The notes: generated from the sequence alone by a model not told the origin. Numbered from the stretch's first letter, positions 46,799-58,463 are shown. The stretch: DNA of 64,000 nucleotides from Aphanomyces cochlioides (GCA_019828595.1 JAHQRK010000004.1:3472001-3536000), one strand, 5' to 3'. Translations and numbers: made by a program.

Positions 46799-47812
46799 CT
46801 ACCAAAGTTTGAATTCGTCGTAGATGAGAAACGCGAGCCCGAGGACGAGTGCGCCGAGAAGGTAGTCTTTCGCGACGGGCGTGGTCCAGAACGGCGGCTG
46901 GCGACGAGGCGGATGGACGTCAATGTGGTGCACGTTCGCCGATGGCATTGACGTTGTCGTTGGGCCCTTGAATTTGTAGAACGCTCGTTTCTTCCGACCC
47001 ATGTTGAGTGGCGAGTTGCTTCGATTCGCCTTGAGCGCTTCAAACGTTCGGTACTTGGACGCGAGGTCCCGCGCGGGACTCTTCGTCGCAACCTGTCGCT
47101 TCAGCTCGGTGAACACGAGACGCTTCTTGCTCATGTCTTGAGCGTGAACGTGGAGACGCTCGAACGCCGCGTGGAGGCATTCGTCCCGCTCGCATTCGCA
47201 AATCGTAGGATGCACCGACGACTCGTAGTCGTAGAGCTGCATGCGGTCGCGCAACTTGACCGCGACGTCCTTCATGGACGAAGACGAGACCTTGGAGTCG
47301 CCATCGTCGTCGGCCATCGAGGCATGGCGCAACGTCGAGTTCTTGCCGTCGTCCGAGCCGACACACGACTCGGCGTAGTCGAAGGCAGGGTCGTTTTCAT
47401 CGAGCTCGACGATTTCGTTGGCGCAGGCAAGGATGAAAGCGCGGCAGTGCTGTGGGTTGAGGCATTTCGTACGGCCGCTGGTGCGTTGTGGCGCTTTATG
47501 GAGCTGGGTGAGGAAGGCGGTGCGGACGGTTTTTTCGTGCAATGGGAGGGCAGAGACGCTGTCGACGAGTTCAGCGACGAATCCAACGACCGAGTCGTCT
47601 TGGTCGAGGAGATGAAGCACTTTGTCAAGCAGTTCCGCGCGCAGTGGAGATTGGCTTGCCGTCTCGTCCGTCGCTTGGCCTTTCGACTGATGAGCAGCGT
47701 TCTCCCAGTTGAAGGCAGCGGACTGCATGGCCTTCTTGATCGGGCTCTTCGTTGGCGAGCGGAGCCACGTGCTGTCGAGAGTGAGCTTGGAGCGTGGGTT
47801 GGCGGTGGTCAT
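46799..47812 (-). CDS. tail-anchored protein of unknown function (337 aa)
   Basis: Intronless from ATG 47812 (MTTANPRSKLTLDSTWLRSP). Mostly helical and acidic in the middle (LLDKVLHLLDQDDSVVGFVA; LDENDPAFDYAESCVGSDDG), then basic. A Cys/His pair group (HPTICECERDECLHAAFERL) lies around residue 210. The extreme C-terminus is one hydrophobic helix preceded by basic residues and followed by five residues (DYLLGALVLGLAFLIYDEFK), typical of a tail anchor in the ER or mitochondrial outer membrane. No family recognised. Divergent from the gene at 47936 (123 bp). Confidence 0.65.
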   Translation of the reverse strand: MTTANPRSKLTLDSTWLRSPTKSPIKKAMQSAAFNWENAAHQSKGQATDETASQSPLRAELLDKVLHLLDQDDSVVGFVAELVDSVSALPLHEKTVRTAFLTQLHKAPQRTSGRTKCLNPQHCRAFILACANEIVELDENDPAFDYAESCVGSDDGKNSTLRHASMADDDGDSKVSSSSMKDVAVKLRDRMQLYDYESSVHPTICECERDECLHAAFERLHVHAQDMSKKRLVFTELKRQVATKSPARDLASKYRTFEALKANRSNSPLNMGRKKRAFYKFKGPTTTSMPSANVHHIDVHPPRRQPPFWTTPVAKDYLLGALVLGLAFLIYDEFKLW

Positions 47813-47935
47813 TGTGCAACCAGAGCAAGAGTGACAACAGAAACCATCGCATCAACAGGGTTGAGCGTTGGAACGCCATGGCCAAGTCTTATGCGCCTCC
47901 AAAAATAGATCCACAACCGCGTTGGAGAAAAAGCG

Positions 47936-48866
47936 ATGGGCAGCGGCGACGACCTCGCCTTCCTCGAGTCCATCGGCCAGCATGGAGGGGGTGAAGGCTG
48001 CTCAACGCTCGACCTCATCAAGCGCTTGGAGCCGCCCAATTTTTCTCCTGAGACTATCCATGAGATGGCAACCATTGTCCAAGCAGATCGCCAACGGAAG
48101 GAACTCCAGAGGGTAGTGAGAGGGGGGGGACTTTCCATGATTGACTTCTTTGCTCATAGATCCGAAGGGGAGAGGCACTGATTGCCGACGTCTCCAAGCT
48201 CGGCGACATCGAAGAAGCACGCAACAAACTCAGGCCTCGCTTTGTCCCCGATAAACCCGAGCCGGTATAGTCCATCGTCCACTGTCGCGGGTAAACTTGA
48301 CGTAGAGAATACTTCGTGGCTCCAAACTCGTTGGCGTTGAGAAAAAAGTGATCACATCGCTTGTTCGACCGCTTTCCAGGAGCATCAGCACGAGCAGCAC
48401 AGCCTCGCTGCGCAGTGGAAATAGCTCGCCTTCCAATTCGACAAGTGGCAGCACCAAGACGAAGCCAACCAAGCAACAGGTCAAACTTGAGCGAGAGCGG
48501 ACGCAGGCTGAGATCGAAGTTGAGCAGCTCAAAGGCGAACGCGTCGAGTTGGAGAAGAATCTCTTGACGGTGACAAAGAAGCTTTACCGCAAGTACGAGC
48601 GCCAAGTCTTCCCGGGAGTCCATGACAAGAGCCGACGCACATTTGAAGCGCTCCACAAACAATGGTCCGAGCCATCATTGAGTGAGGCGGCGAAATACGC
48701 CGCGTACATGGATGGCCGATACGCGACGCGAAACGAGCTGGAGTACTTCCCAAAGCCAAGCGATCCTCGCGACGCAACCAACAGCTTTCATCGGATACAT
48801 CGGCAGCACACCAAGTATGGAGACTCACTCGCGTTTGCCAAACATAGTCTTCGTGATAATTTCTAA
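47936..48866 (+). CDS. coiled-coil protein of unknown function (280 aa)
   Basis: Exons 47936-48112, 48160-48264 and 48306-48866, in frame. N-terminal part MGSGDDLAFLESIGQHGGGE, then KLGDIEEARNKLRPRFVPDK. A Ser-rich, basic linker and a coiled coil follow (VKLERERTQAEIEVEQLKGE RVELEKNLL). The C-terminus is conserved-looking (SEAAKYAAYMDGRYATRNEL; AFAKHSLRDNF). No membrane segment. The next gene ends 4 bp away on the other strand. Family not recognised. Confidence 0.65.
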
Positions 48867-48870
48867 AGTG

Positions 48871-49467
48871 TCATCTATAATACGCCCCCACGCGGTCGCT
48901 CTCCATGAGGGCCTTGAGTCGCTCTTCTTGGGCGGAATTCTTGGTGATGTGAGGAGTGTAGTCAATCGTTTCAGCAAAGCGAGGCGACAACATGCGCGCA
49001 ATGTTCATGGCTTCGATGGACGAGGGCTGGTTGAATATGAGAACTTCGACTCCATCTTCCTACACTGTGTGTCATTCTCGATGGAAGATGGAATGTACCA
49101 GGGCCTTGTTCTCTTGCCGCTTTTTCTCCTTGATGCGTTCTGTCGCTGCAAGTGCTGCACGGTGTGATACCTGCATAAGTTGAGGTTGCAGGGATTGAAA
49201 TGGCGACAAACCTCGCGATTTTTTGCTTGCTTGATCTGTTGATCCTCAAGAAGACGAGACTTGAGCATCATGTCTTGCACGACACGCATATTGACGCGGT
49301 GCTGACAGAGAGCTCGCTAAGCATGGGATTACTTTTGTCCTTTTAGACAAACAGTACTGAGGAAGCAGGATCTCTCGGACTCAGTGTCGTAGGCACCGGC
49401 TATCACGATTGTTGAATCGAAGAGGGATCATAACGGATACCTCATTCTGCTCGATTGGTTTAGCCAT
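48871..49467 (-). CDS. small five-exon protein of unknown function (138 aa)
   Basis: Exons 49441-49467 (27 nt), 49333-49356 (24 nt), 49212-49316, 49099-49170 and 48871-49059; all junctions GT-AG and in frame. The protein starts MAKPIEQNEYCLSKRTKRAL, has a basic helical middle (QDMMLKSRLLEDQQIKQAKN; ALAATERIKEKKRQENKALE) and ends LKALMESDRVGAYYR. The helical, basic make-up suits a microtubule or axoneme component, but this is a guess. The two microexons would be missed by most gene finders. Confidence 0.65.
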
Positions 49468-50606
49468 TACGGTGAGACGCCTCGTGGTCTTTCGATCTCC
49501 TACGGGAAAACATTCCATGAGAGATTTCATCATGTATGCTCACCCAACATGACCGCAGCCAGACAGTTACACTTCTGAACTTGAAACTTGCAACACTGGA
49601 TGCACAGGAATGAGATGAGCTGCATCTCAGGCACTCAGGCACGATGACCGACTCCAGCGTCGATTTGCACTGCTTTGACAACACGACAACCGTCGGAAAC
49701 AAACCACGACAACTGTGTCTCATCTTTCGTGCCAAAGGAGAAAACTCTTCGTCGAGACGAGGAAATCACTGTTAGCCAAGTTGGAGTGCAACAGAATGTA
49801 GCAAAGCCCATGACAAGTTCTGAAAACACTCAGTGTCTGCATTCGTGTGAAATTGCTCACAATCATTCGACTGTTGGCACCATTCACCTGATGTAGATCG
49901 AATCATCAACGATTTTCTTGGAACATCATGGAGTAACAACCAAGAGGGGCAGACCTGAGTGGACGTTTGTTTAGAGAGCAAAACGCGGCATGTCACCGCA
50001 TCACGAGAATTCGATGAAGCTTGAACGTCTTCTTCAGCGCAGACCATGCATTCTGCTGTGCTGCTTCGCTTGCCACCTCTTGAGTTCATGTGTTGAGCAC
50101 ATTCACAATGCTGGATATATTCTCCAGCTTCCAGGTTCATTCGCCCTTGGTGTATCCCTCACAGGAGCGCAATGTTTCTTCTGCATCGCTCCATTTTGCG
50201 CGCGTACTTTCTCGTCTCCAAGATTCACATAGAAGTTTAAACCTGGTTTTTATTCCAAGTCGAAATCAGGTTTTATTCATTTTGACGAAATGCTACGGAG
50301 CTTTATCCGGATAATGAGTGAGACCAATGTGAACATCTCAACAATGAGTACTCCTTTCTTTCAAGGCATGAGCCCTTCAACAAGTGATCACACCTAAGCA
50401 GAAGTATGCCATTCAACCCTACCAACATGCTTTCCTCACTGTGTTTATCTTGGAGGCTGGATGCGCTATGATGCTTGAATGACCACCTTATCCGGATGAT
50501 TGATGAGCTGACCAATCACAGACCAGTAATTTATGAAGGAAAAACATTTAATCGACCGACAGGTTTAAATCCAACCGGTCAAGACCGACCATTGATTCGA
50601 CGTGAT
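49468..50606. other. 1.1 kb region without a clear gene, with two TCCGGAT motifs
   Basis: Short ORFs on both strands (e.g. minus 49772-50140, 122 aa) have no recognisable features. CTTTATCCGGATAATG (50301-50316) and TTATCCGGATGATT (50489-50502) match the promoter-like motif; the second, with GACCAATCAC at 50511, fits the TIM50 promoter. The first, 200 bp further up, might serve an unrecognised transcript to the left. Confidence 0.4.
50488..50522. promoter_or_regulatory. TATCCGGAT motif plus CCAAT box upstream of TIM50
   Basis: TTATCCGGATGATT, then 10 bp further GACCAATCAC, about 85-120 bp before ATG 50607. It is the shared promoter-like core of this window combined with a CCAAT box. Confidence 0.5.
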
Positions 50607-51926
50607 ATGCTGTCGCGTCTAGCTGTCGTGGCAACGCGTCCGCGCGCTGTGGTGTTGAAGCGAATGTTCTCAGTGGCAGGGCAAGCTGTGGAGAATCCTC
50701 CCAAGTTGATTCTTCGTGAGTTGAAGGAAATTCCCCGAGACGTTCGTCGCCAATTGCGACTCAAGGCCGAAGCCACCAATGCTGGCTCGACTATTAAGAC
50801 AAATCGAACCCCAGCGTCGAGAATTGCATTGCGAGTTGGCTTGGCTACCACTGGCTTGAGTGTTGTTGGCTGGAACTTTTATCTGGAAGAAAGCATTCGC
50901 GCCCAAGTTCGTGAAGCATTGCACAGCACGCCTCTTGGATGGTTCTATGACTGGCTTGTCGTGCAAATCAAAGAAATCTGCCGTCCGTTCACGGAGCCGA
51001 GCCGTGAAAAATTGCTTCCCGATTGGCCTATGCCAGGTTATGGAATTCCTGAAGGCTTCCCCCCACTCCCCACTTTGGTGTTGGCCGTTGAAGACGTGCT
51101 GCTCCACTCCGAATGGGATGTAAGTTCCTTGTCTTGAAAAATGCAGCTTATTGCTGAGCATAGCGCAAATATGGTTGGCGACATGCCAAGCGTCCTTACG
51201 TTGACGAGTTCATGGAGACTCTCTCTCGGGTAATAATTATGTCCTGAAGCCTATGGTAATTTGGAAATTTTCTTAGCATTATGAGATTGTGCTTTTCTCG
51301 AGTGAATCCCAAGGTCTCGCCGAAGAAGTTCTTGTCAAATTGAACCAAAAGGTACGCTCGCCCTCGTAGTAATATCATTGATCTGCCAATTCTAGGGCTG
51401 TGCCTTCCACTACTTGTACCGCGATGCCACACACTTCTACAACAATGCCCATGTGAAGGTACGCCTATGATGACTTGTCTTTCGTTAAACTCTATCAGGA
51501 TTTGGCTCCAATGAATCGAGATATTAAGCGTATCATCCTCATCGACCATAATCCTGACCACTTCCAGCTCCAGGTTTGTCTTTATGCTGTGGAGTTGATT
51601 TACGAGCCATGAGTTAGCCCGAAAATGCCATTTGCATTAAGCCATACGTGGATGGCCAAGACCGTACTGACAAAGCACTGAAGGAATTGATTCCATTTTT
51701 GGTTGCCATGGCCGAAGGCAAGGTGCAAGATGTGACTAAAGTCATGGCAGACTTCCGGGACTCGGATGGTGTGATCCGTGATGTCGCATCGAAATACAAT
51801 GCCAAAGTCCATGCATTGGACGAGCGTAAGCGCCAAGAACAAGCTCGTGGGCTCGGTGGCTTTGTGCGAGGTCGACTGTCCACACGTCCATCCACGAGTG
51901 CTGCCACGCTCAAGAATTTGAAGTAA
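50607..51926 (+). CDS. TIM50: TIM50, inner-membrane import receptor of the TIM23 complex
   Basis: Exons 50607-51119, 51164-51229, 51277-51351, 51396-51458, 51499-51573 and 51618-51926, all in frame (366 aa). The start at ATG 50607 gives a classic Arg/Ala/Val presequence (MLSRLAVVATRPRAVVLKRM). A transmembrane segment follows the basic region (ALRVGLATTGLSVVGWNFYL). The FCP1-like domain follows: LPTLVLAVEDVLLHSEWD, YGWRHAKRPYVDEFMETLS, HYEIVLFSSESQGLAEEV, HYLYRDATHF and IILIDHNPDHFQLQPENAI. As usual in Tim50 the catalytic DxDxT of FCP1 phosphatases is degenerate (AVEDV), so it acts as receptor and not enzyme. Confidence 0.92.
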
Positions 51927-51968
51927 AACCAACACAAAGAACTGGATGGCGTGTGTGATAAATTAGAG

Positions 51969-54900
51969 TTAACTCCACGACAAATCCAAATATTGCACAA
52001 TGTCCTACAACAGTTGAGAAACTTGCCAGTTTTATGGACATACCTCAACAAAAGCCTGCTGTAGTTCGTCGGCGACATCAATGTCTTTGACATATTCAAG
52101 AAGGGACAGACGGATTTTGTCCAATTTGGTCAACTAAGTTCAAGTGAGCACATAAAACAATCAGAGAGAAATCCACGACGCACCTTCTTGTACCACAAAT
52201 CATTCAACTTGATACGGCGATCGAAGGTGCGATAATAATCTATCAGGTGGAGCACCTAGTCGATTGAATGTTAGATGTCTGGCAAATCTATAGTAACAAA
52301 ACCTGCTCAACACAATCTAATACGCCAGGACCATATTTTGTTCGCAGGCGTTGTCGAATTGGATCCACCGCATGCTATCATTATCATGGTCAGTATGGAG
52401 CAAGATAGTGTGATGTTACCTCTTGTGGTTCGACTTTAATGGTAATAACAAATGGTCTGAATGACCTGACGGAGCCTTTGTGTTCTCCGTCACGCTCGGT
52501 GCCATTAATGTAATCGTCGTAGTATTCACGAATAGCCTCTTGACTTTTAGTCGGGATATTCATCTCTTCAGGTCGTTTTCGCAGGAGAAATTCCTTTTGG
52601 AACGCACAATGTTCAGCTTCTGTCCAGACTTGCTCGTCTTTTGCCGAGGATGGAGGGATGGAATCCACTGCACTCATGCCATTTGTCGTATTTTGTACAT
52701 TTTCAACAGTCTTGTAAATACCACCATTTGACACGGCATTGACCAAATCACCGAGGATTGCCTTGACTTCAGCTTCAATAAGATTTGAAAGAGGATGGGC
52801 AACTTCAACCTCCACATTTTGTGTCGGTGGAGGAGTTGATTCGACTTCGATGACTTCTGGCTGAGACTTCGAATTTTCAGCTTTCAATGACTCAGCTTGA
52901 GGATAAGACTCGCCATGACTTGCTGTAGATTCGATGTTTACTGATGATTTGTTTATGAATTGCCGCGTTGTTACATTCAACTCGTACGGTAGGTAGACTA
53001 ATGGACCACGTTGTCCTGTGCCACCCTGGCAGATAATTTAGTCTCAAGACTTCCAATTTCAAATTCTACCTTTTCACCACGGACGTGGAAGAACCGAAAT
53101 AAACCTGGAGGCACAGTTCGCTTTGGGTCATAAGTTCCAACAATGAGACCAACAAAGGGTTCACGGGAAGTTTCTTGAGTAGTGTCTCTCTGAAACAACT
53201 GCTGGTAATTGGATTGATTTTCAATGTCCCGCACTGAAGGATCGGGGGCAAAGGATGGATGTGAATGGTACCATCCTACGACGTCGAGATTTGACTTGCG
53301 TATCAATTCTCTTAGTTCAATTTCGCTTTCAGGGTCCATTTCGACATCAGTTGAGCCATCGTCGCCATCAATCATGAGTGATCGACAGGGAAAAGCAGCG
53401 TGGATAAACATGGTGTTGAGCTTCTCGTCATATCTGCCACCAAGAAAACCAATAATTTCACAAACAGCCAAGTGGGAGTGCAAGTCGCATACAAAAACAG
53501 CATCCGGGTGAACGCGAACCTCATAAGGTTGCACTGGTGTTTTAGACTCTGCCTGGGATTTGCCATCCTTAGAATATTGAACGCATTCAACCATTGTGTG
53601 AGGGTCAAGATTGCCCATCATTAAATTCTGTCGAATTTGACTGTGCTGAACAGAACGCTAGGACAAAAATGAGGCGGAGTTGAGAGAAAACGGTTTCTAC
53701 CACAATGCGTTTCCCTCGCGTGGGTTGATCGCTCTCCAAAGTTTCCAATATTGTGACAACATCAGAGGTTGTTCTTGAGTCCTTGAATACAGAGTTGTCC
53801 CAAACAAATTGAGTTTGGCACCGATGAGATTTCGACTCACCCTGCCAAATCACACTCAATGGAGATTGCAGGATCTATGAAACATGAATATAATGAACAA
53901 GGTTCTACGAAACTTCGCCTACCGGACCAACAAATTTAGAGAGCCCTGGTCGCTTCTTTTGTTGTCGAACTTCTTGACTGGGCTTCCACTGGATTTAAGG
54001 TCAAGAAAACCTCGTACATCAACACTTACAACTTCGATATCGTCATCACTTTCAGTTGGTTTTGGCGGACGTGCTCGCTTTTTCACCGGTTCTGCTTTTG
54101 TTACTGCGGATTCTTGGACGCTACTACGTGGTGTGCTCAGATCCAAGACTTCGACCGAGGCGGATTTCGAAGCATTTGTGGTGCCCAATCGCTTGACTGA
54201 CTCGGTTGTAGGAAACTCGTCTGGTGATTGGCGGGGTTTCTTCATTCGAGGAATTTTGAAATCGTCCTTCTCGTGCTTCACAGATTGATTAGGTTCTTCT
54301 CGTTTGATCGGGCGATGCTTCTTGCTACTACTACTTTCTGAGGTTTTTACTCGCTTTTCAGGGCGGTCGTGGGAGGTCGATGATTCACGGATGCCGTGAG
54401 AGGACTTGATTCCATCTCCAGATCTATGCGCCTTCGTTTTGACTTGCCTGGAAGTGGTGGGAAGTCCATTTTGTTTGAGTTCATTCCATTCGTCGAAATC
54501 CAAGTCCCGTTTTGAAGACAACTTGCTATCATTTGATCGTCGGACCTGAGTAGAATTTTTCCGTTTGCCTGCTTGAGGAATGTTGGCCGATTTGATGGCT
54601 TGTTGGTGATCACGAAATTTTGCCCGATGTTCAGCCGTCATGTTACTCCATGCTTCACTTGAGGGTTCTTCCAACGGCGTTTTCAAGGCGGCTTTGTAAT
54701 AAGTCAGCGATCGACGTTGCTTCTCTTGCTCGGAGGACACACTGACCCATGTGTCGAAGTCCATCTCATCGGGAAGATCTTTGTGTGTTTTGTCGGGTTT
54801 TCTATTCTTTCGTCGAAGTGCTTCTTCACGTTCATTTAGTGACTCTCGAATGATTTCCGCGTCTGTTTGTTTCTTCAGAGCTTGGCGAGTTTTCCTTAAA

Positions 54901-56124
54901 TGCTCTTCAATTTCTTGCCTTTCCTCGTCAGATTTTGTTGACATGTACTTAGATCGAGCTTCAGTATTCATGCCATTCCATGTCTCTAGGTCTATCTTCA
55001 ACACTGACGGCTGGATAGTTTTGGTAGCATCTTTCTTTTCCTCACTACGCTGTTTAGAATCTACTAGTCATTAACAGAGGTATCAACAGATCATCTTGTA
55101 CCTCGTGGTTCACTTTTTGCTTGCTCACCTAGTTGATTCTGCTTGTTGTTCTTTCCTGCACGTTTAGCTTTTTCCTTGTTTAAAATTTTTTCCAGTCGCT
55201 GTATATCAGCATCTGTCAGTGCACTCAACGACGGAGTCGACGCCAAAGTTTTGGGTATCAGTTCATCTTCATCAGGTATATCGTCGGACTTGGGTATGGA
55301 AGGCTCGACCTCTTTCTTCACAGGGGCCATTAATTCGAGCTGCCGTGACGATTGCCGAGTGGACTGGCGAGTCGTTTGAGAGTCATCTTTTTCAGGGCTT
55401 GCAAACTTGGATCTTGTGCTACGTGTGCTTTGTGGTTTTGGTTCTTCTTTTACGACCTCAGGTTGTTTGCGAACTCTCGAGCGCTTTGGCGACTCATCAA
55501 TTGATAGAACAGGCTTAGGTTTCGACCGCTCTCGCGAACTTTTTGGCTTTGACGTCTCCTCGTATTCATCCTCTGAATCACTTGTCACGTCCACTTCATC
55601 TTCTTCAATAGGAGCTGCCTCGTCAATTTCGGACTCAACCTCTGATGTGTTGTCATCCTCAGCTTTGTTTTTAACGATTGAGCGATACTCCTTCATGGAC
55701 CATCCTAATTCTGCTTTCTACTTGTCTGTGAGCCGTAATAAGGTGCCGATACCATCACCTGATAGAGACATTCCTCTGCTCGGGATATTGCTAGTTCCAT
55801 AGACTTTTTGAAGCTCGCTTTCTTGTTCTTGACTCCTTTCATGGCTGCATTTGGATCGATTGAGAGATACGACTTGATATTACTCCTCGCAACTTTGGCA
55901 TATTGGAACGAGTCGAGAAAGAACACAATGGGGTTATCGATATCATAGCCGACAATGTTGGGAATGGCAAATCCATGGGTGTACAGGGTGCCAGGGCTAT
56001 AAAATACAACCGCGGGCCAAAACGGAAAACCTGCCATTTTCGCCCATACTAGATCACCCTCTTGAAACACCTCTTCCGCGCGAGGAAGCACATGCGCGAT
56101 AGCGTCCCGTTCACTCATACACAC
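51969..56124 (-). CDS. PWWP + MPN/JAMM (MPND-like) chromatin deubiquitinase candidate
   Basis: Many-exon gene from ATG 56124 (or the Met two codons on) to TAA 51969-51971. N-terminus: PWWP domain (VFQEGDLVWAKMAGFPFWPA VVFY). After a junction giving KAELGWSMKEYRSIV come long acidic and basic Ser-rich linkers (KPKSSRERSKPKPV; DFDTWVSVSSEQEKQRRSL). At 53.65-53.87 kb is a small beta domain (KSHRCQTQFVWDNSVF) at the place of MPND's RAMA domain. Then the MPN domain, VRVHPDAVFVCDLHSHLA, CEIIGFLGGRYD and VVGWYHSHPSFAPDPSVRD, with an intact metal-binding HxHx7Sx2D. The C-terminal helical part (YYRTFDRRIKLNDLWYKK; LDKIRLSLLEYVK) matches MPND/AMSH-like ends. Expected role: zinc peptidase on ubiquitin conjugates at methylated-histone chromatin. 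The stop is 42 bp from the TIM50 stop. Confidence 0.75.
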
Positions 56125-56337
56125 CCCGAAGCTTTCAAAACTTGATCATTTACTTGGACTTCTTGAAAATGGAGGGAAAGTCCATTTCAAATTTATATTG
56201 GATTGAGTATGACTTTTTGATTAAATAATGGATCCGAAAAATCATTCATTTTCAAGATTTTCATTTATTATTTCATTTACTACACACTATTTTCATCCCA
56301 ACCACCAATCCACTCCCCACGACAGCATTTCCATCGT

Positions 56338-57137
56338 GATGGAACATCGATTGACGGAAGTGGCAAAGCCTTATTTCGATGTCCGTCGTGCACTCACCTG
56401 GCAGGAAAAGTTGCGCAATGGATTTTGCTTCCATAGGCTAGTTATTTGTGTCTCGTCGGGTTTGCCTGAAGATCTTCACCGTTCTGAATCATCGGCAATC
56501 CATCCGCTTTCCTTTGCAACCTCATCGAAATCCCTCTGTATCGACCTTTGATCCAAGATTTTGTAGCGTGAAGTTGAGTGAGGCGTCTCATATCATGGCA
56601 TTCACACAAGTCCATCTAGAACCTCTCATGTTTGCACCGTCTGTCTTGTTGCGATCCAAACAGGGGATCGACAGAGCTTCGAAACTCCAAATCTCAGCTG
56701 TTCTGCAACAAATACACGACTTTTCTATCTGCATCCGAGCAATAAAGATAGAGAACGTCGACAGTGAGACTGTTGAACCTAGCGGTCTTGATGTAGGTGG
56801 TCCACTAGAGATCATTAATCGTCGAGATCCGTGGCATGAGTCATTTCTTCCACGAGGTTCGCAACTGACTTCAAATGACTTCGTGGAGTTTTCTTTCGCG
56901 ACATTTGATTGGACAACAATACGTGGTCAAATACCCACTTGGGATTGGTCGATCATATTGCCAATCAGAGAGGATTATTCCTCAGTGTCATTGGCGTTGG
57001 CCAATCAAATGGCTCGAAGTTGTTTCTGTCAAAAGTTCCCTTGTCTCAATAGCTATCATCCGGATAATCTTACAATTTTATACAAAAATCAATTTAGTCA
57101 TGCTAATTTTATCCGGATTTCATGGACTTCTGTTTGA
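56338..57137 (+). CDS. uncertain short gene, two frames not joined
   Basis: ATG 56338 opens MEHRLTEVAKPYFDVRRALT WQEKLRNGF and stays open to 56548. A second frame (56448-57137) reads ASHIMAFTQVHLEPLMFAPS and IHDFSICIRAIKIENVDSET. No GT-AG intron joining them in frame was found. The last 200 bp of the second frame overlap CCAAT and TCCGGATAA motifs, so its end is probably promoter DNA of the next gene. No family recognised. Confidence 0.3.
57056..57120. promoter_or_regulatory. two TCCGGATAA-type motifs upstream of the F-box/LRR gene
   Basis: ATCATCCGGATAATC (57056-57070) and TTTATCCGGATTT (57108-57120) lie about 75-135 bp before ATG 57194, with inverted and direct CCAAT boxes at 56945-57010. 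The composition matches the other motif-bearing promoters. Confidence 0.5.
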
Positions 57138-57193
57138 GCCATCTTTCATGAGTGAAGCTTTGACATCATGATAACAGAACCAGCGTGAGCTCG

Positions 57194-58276
57194 ATGACAA
57201 CAACGCAAACGGTAGCTCCCAGTGCACTGGCAACGATGAACGAGCAAGTGGTGGACTCGATCCTGATGTTCTTGGATCTGGAAGACGTGTTCACTGTCGC
57301 TTCCACTAGCCGCGGGATGCGCAACGCTATGCTCGAGTCAAGCATCTACTGGAGACACGTGAATATCCCCAACGCAAGCTCGAGTTGCCTCCGTCGACTG
57401 ATTCCGTTTGCTCCTCGCATTCGTCATTTGACTCTTCAAAAATCGAATGCCTCGGAAGAAGCTTGGATCCACTTTGCACGTCATACCAAAGATGTTCGTG
57501 TGCTTGATGTCTCCGGAAGTAAACACTTCACAGAAACTGCTTTGGCTGCCTTTGCCGATTGTAATTCGCTCACTTTGTCCGAGGTATATGCCGACAATTG
57601 TGTTTATGTGGAAAGTTTGGCTTCACTTGCACAATGTGCCGCCGGTTTGCGCACCTTGTCTTTCAATCGTTGCCGTCAGTTGCTCACTTCAGACGTTCTT
57701 GAACTCATTGGTCAAACCCCTTATTTACACGAGCTGAATCTCAAAGGATGTCCCAAGATCAACCCTGTTTCAATCTTGTCGGTTGTCTTTGCGTCTTGTC
57801 TTCAACTCCGAACTCTAGCCTTGGGGGGAAGTGGACGATTTATGAAGGATACAAACCAACATCTTTCAGCTGCGTTTAATCAAGACAACATGCTCGCGCT
57901 GGAATCACTGGACATTTCATGCAGCAATCCATTTGGCTCTCGCTCTCCTCTATCAGATGACGGTCTCTTACCTCTATTGCGCTTGGCTCCGTATTTGAAA
58001 GCATTGTATTTGAAGGGCCACTCCAATTTGAGCCGAGCTATTCTCGACACTTTACCACGTGGGCTGAAGATCCTCGATCTCACCGGTTGCACTCAACTCA
58101 CAGCGAATGTGGAAGCCTTGTCAGAGCTGAAGCAACTCGAGGAGCTTGTCATGTACTCTTGTCCAAACGTTACGGATACGACATTGCATGTCTTGAAAGG
58201 ATCCAACACCAACTTGATCAAAGTCGATTTCGACGGGTGCAGTGTATCAAGTCATGACCATCAAGTCTTTGCCTAG
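57194..58276 (+). CDS. F-box and leucine-rich-repeat protein (360 aa)
   Basis: Intronless from ATG 57194 (MTTTQTVAPSALATMNEQVV). Residues 15-55 look like an F-box: NEQVVDSILMFLDLEDVFTV ASTSRGMRNAML, then WRHVNI. LRRs follow: HLTLQKSNASEEAWIHFA, VLDVSGSKHFTETALAAF, LRTLSFNRCRQLLTSDVLEL, LHELNLKGCPKINPVSILSV, LESLDISCSNPFGS, LKILDLTGCTQLTANVEALS, LEELVMYSCPNVTDTTLHVL. This is the FBXL build of SCF ubiquitin-ligase receptors; the substrate is unknown. It is a separate family member from the LRR gene at 21021. Confidence 0.8.
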   Translation: MTTTQTVAPSALATMNEQVVDSILMFLDLEDVFTVASTSRGMRNAMLESSIYWRHVNIPNASSSCLRRLIPFAPRIRHLTLQKSNASEEAWIHFARHTKDVRVLDVSGSKHFTETALAAFADCNSLTLSEVYADNCVYVESLASLAQCAAGLRTLSFNRCRQLLTSDVLELIGQTPYLHELNLKGCPKINPVSILSVVFASCLQLRTLALGGSGRFMKDTNQHLSAAFNQDNMLALESLDISCSNPFGSRSPLSDDGLLPLLRLAPYLKALYLKGHSNLSRAILDTLPRGLKILDLTGCTQLTANVEALSELKQLEELVMYSCPNVTDTTLHVLKGSNTNLIKVDFDGCSVSSHDHQVFA

Positions 58277-58463
58277 TCACATCAGTTAGCTGTATTTATG
58301 AATCAATCTGTGTAGTCTATAATCTACCTGGTTTCTCTTCGCTCAACCATAGTCTTAGCCTCAGTTTGCAAAACTAGAAACAGTCATGGTGTCAATACTC
58401 CTGATGTAAATGTAATGTACAAAATCTTTCATTGTCATCGTTAGCATTGCCTTGGACACCAGT

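Noticed and set aside
47138..47908. 256-residue plus-strand frame
   Set aside because: Antisense of the tail-anchored protein gene; the minus frame has the credible start, composition and membrane anchor.
53605..53859. RAMA domain call in the PWWP-JAMM protein
   Set aside because: Position and size fit, but the residues do not convincingly match the RAMA core, so only a small beta domain is described.
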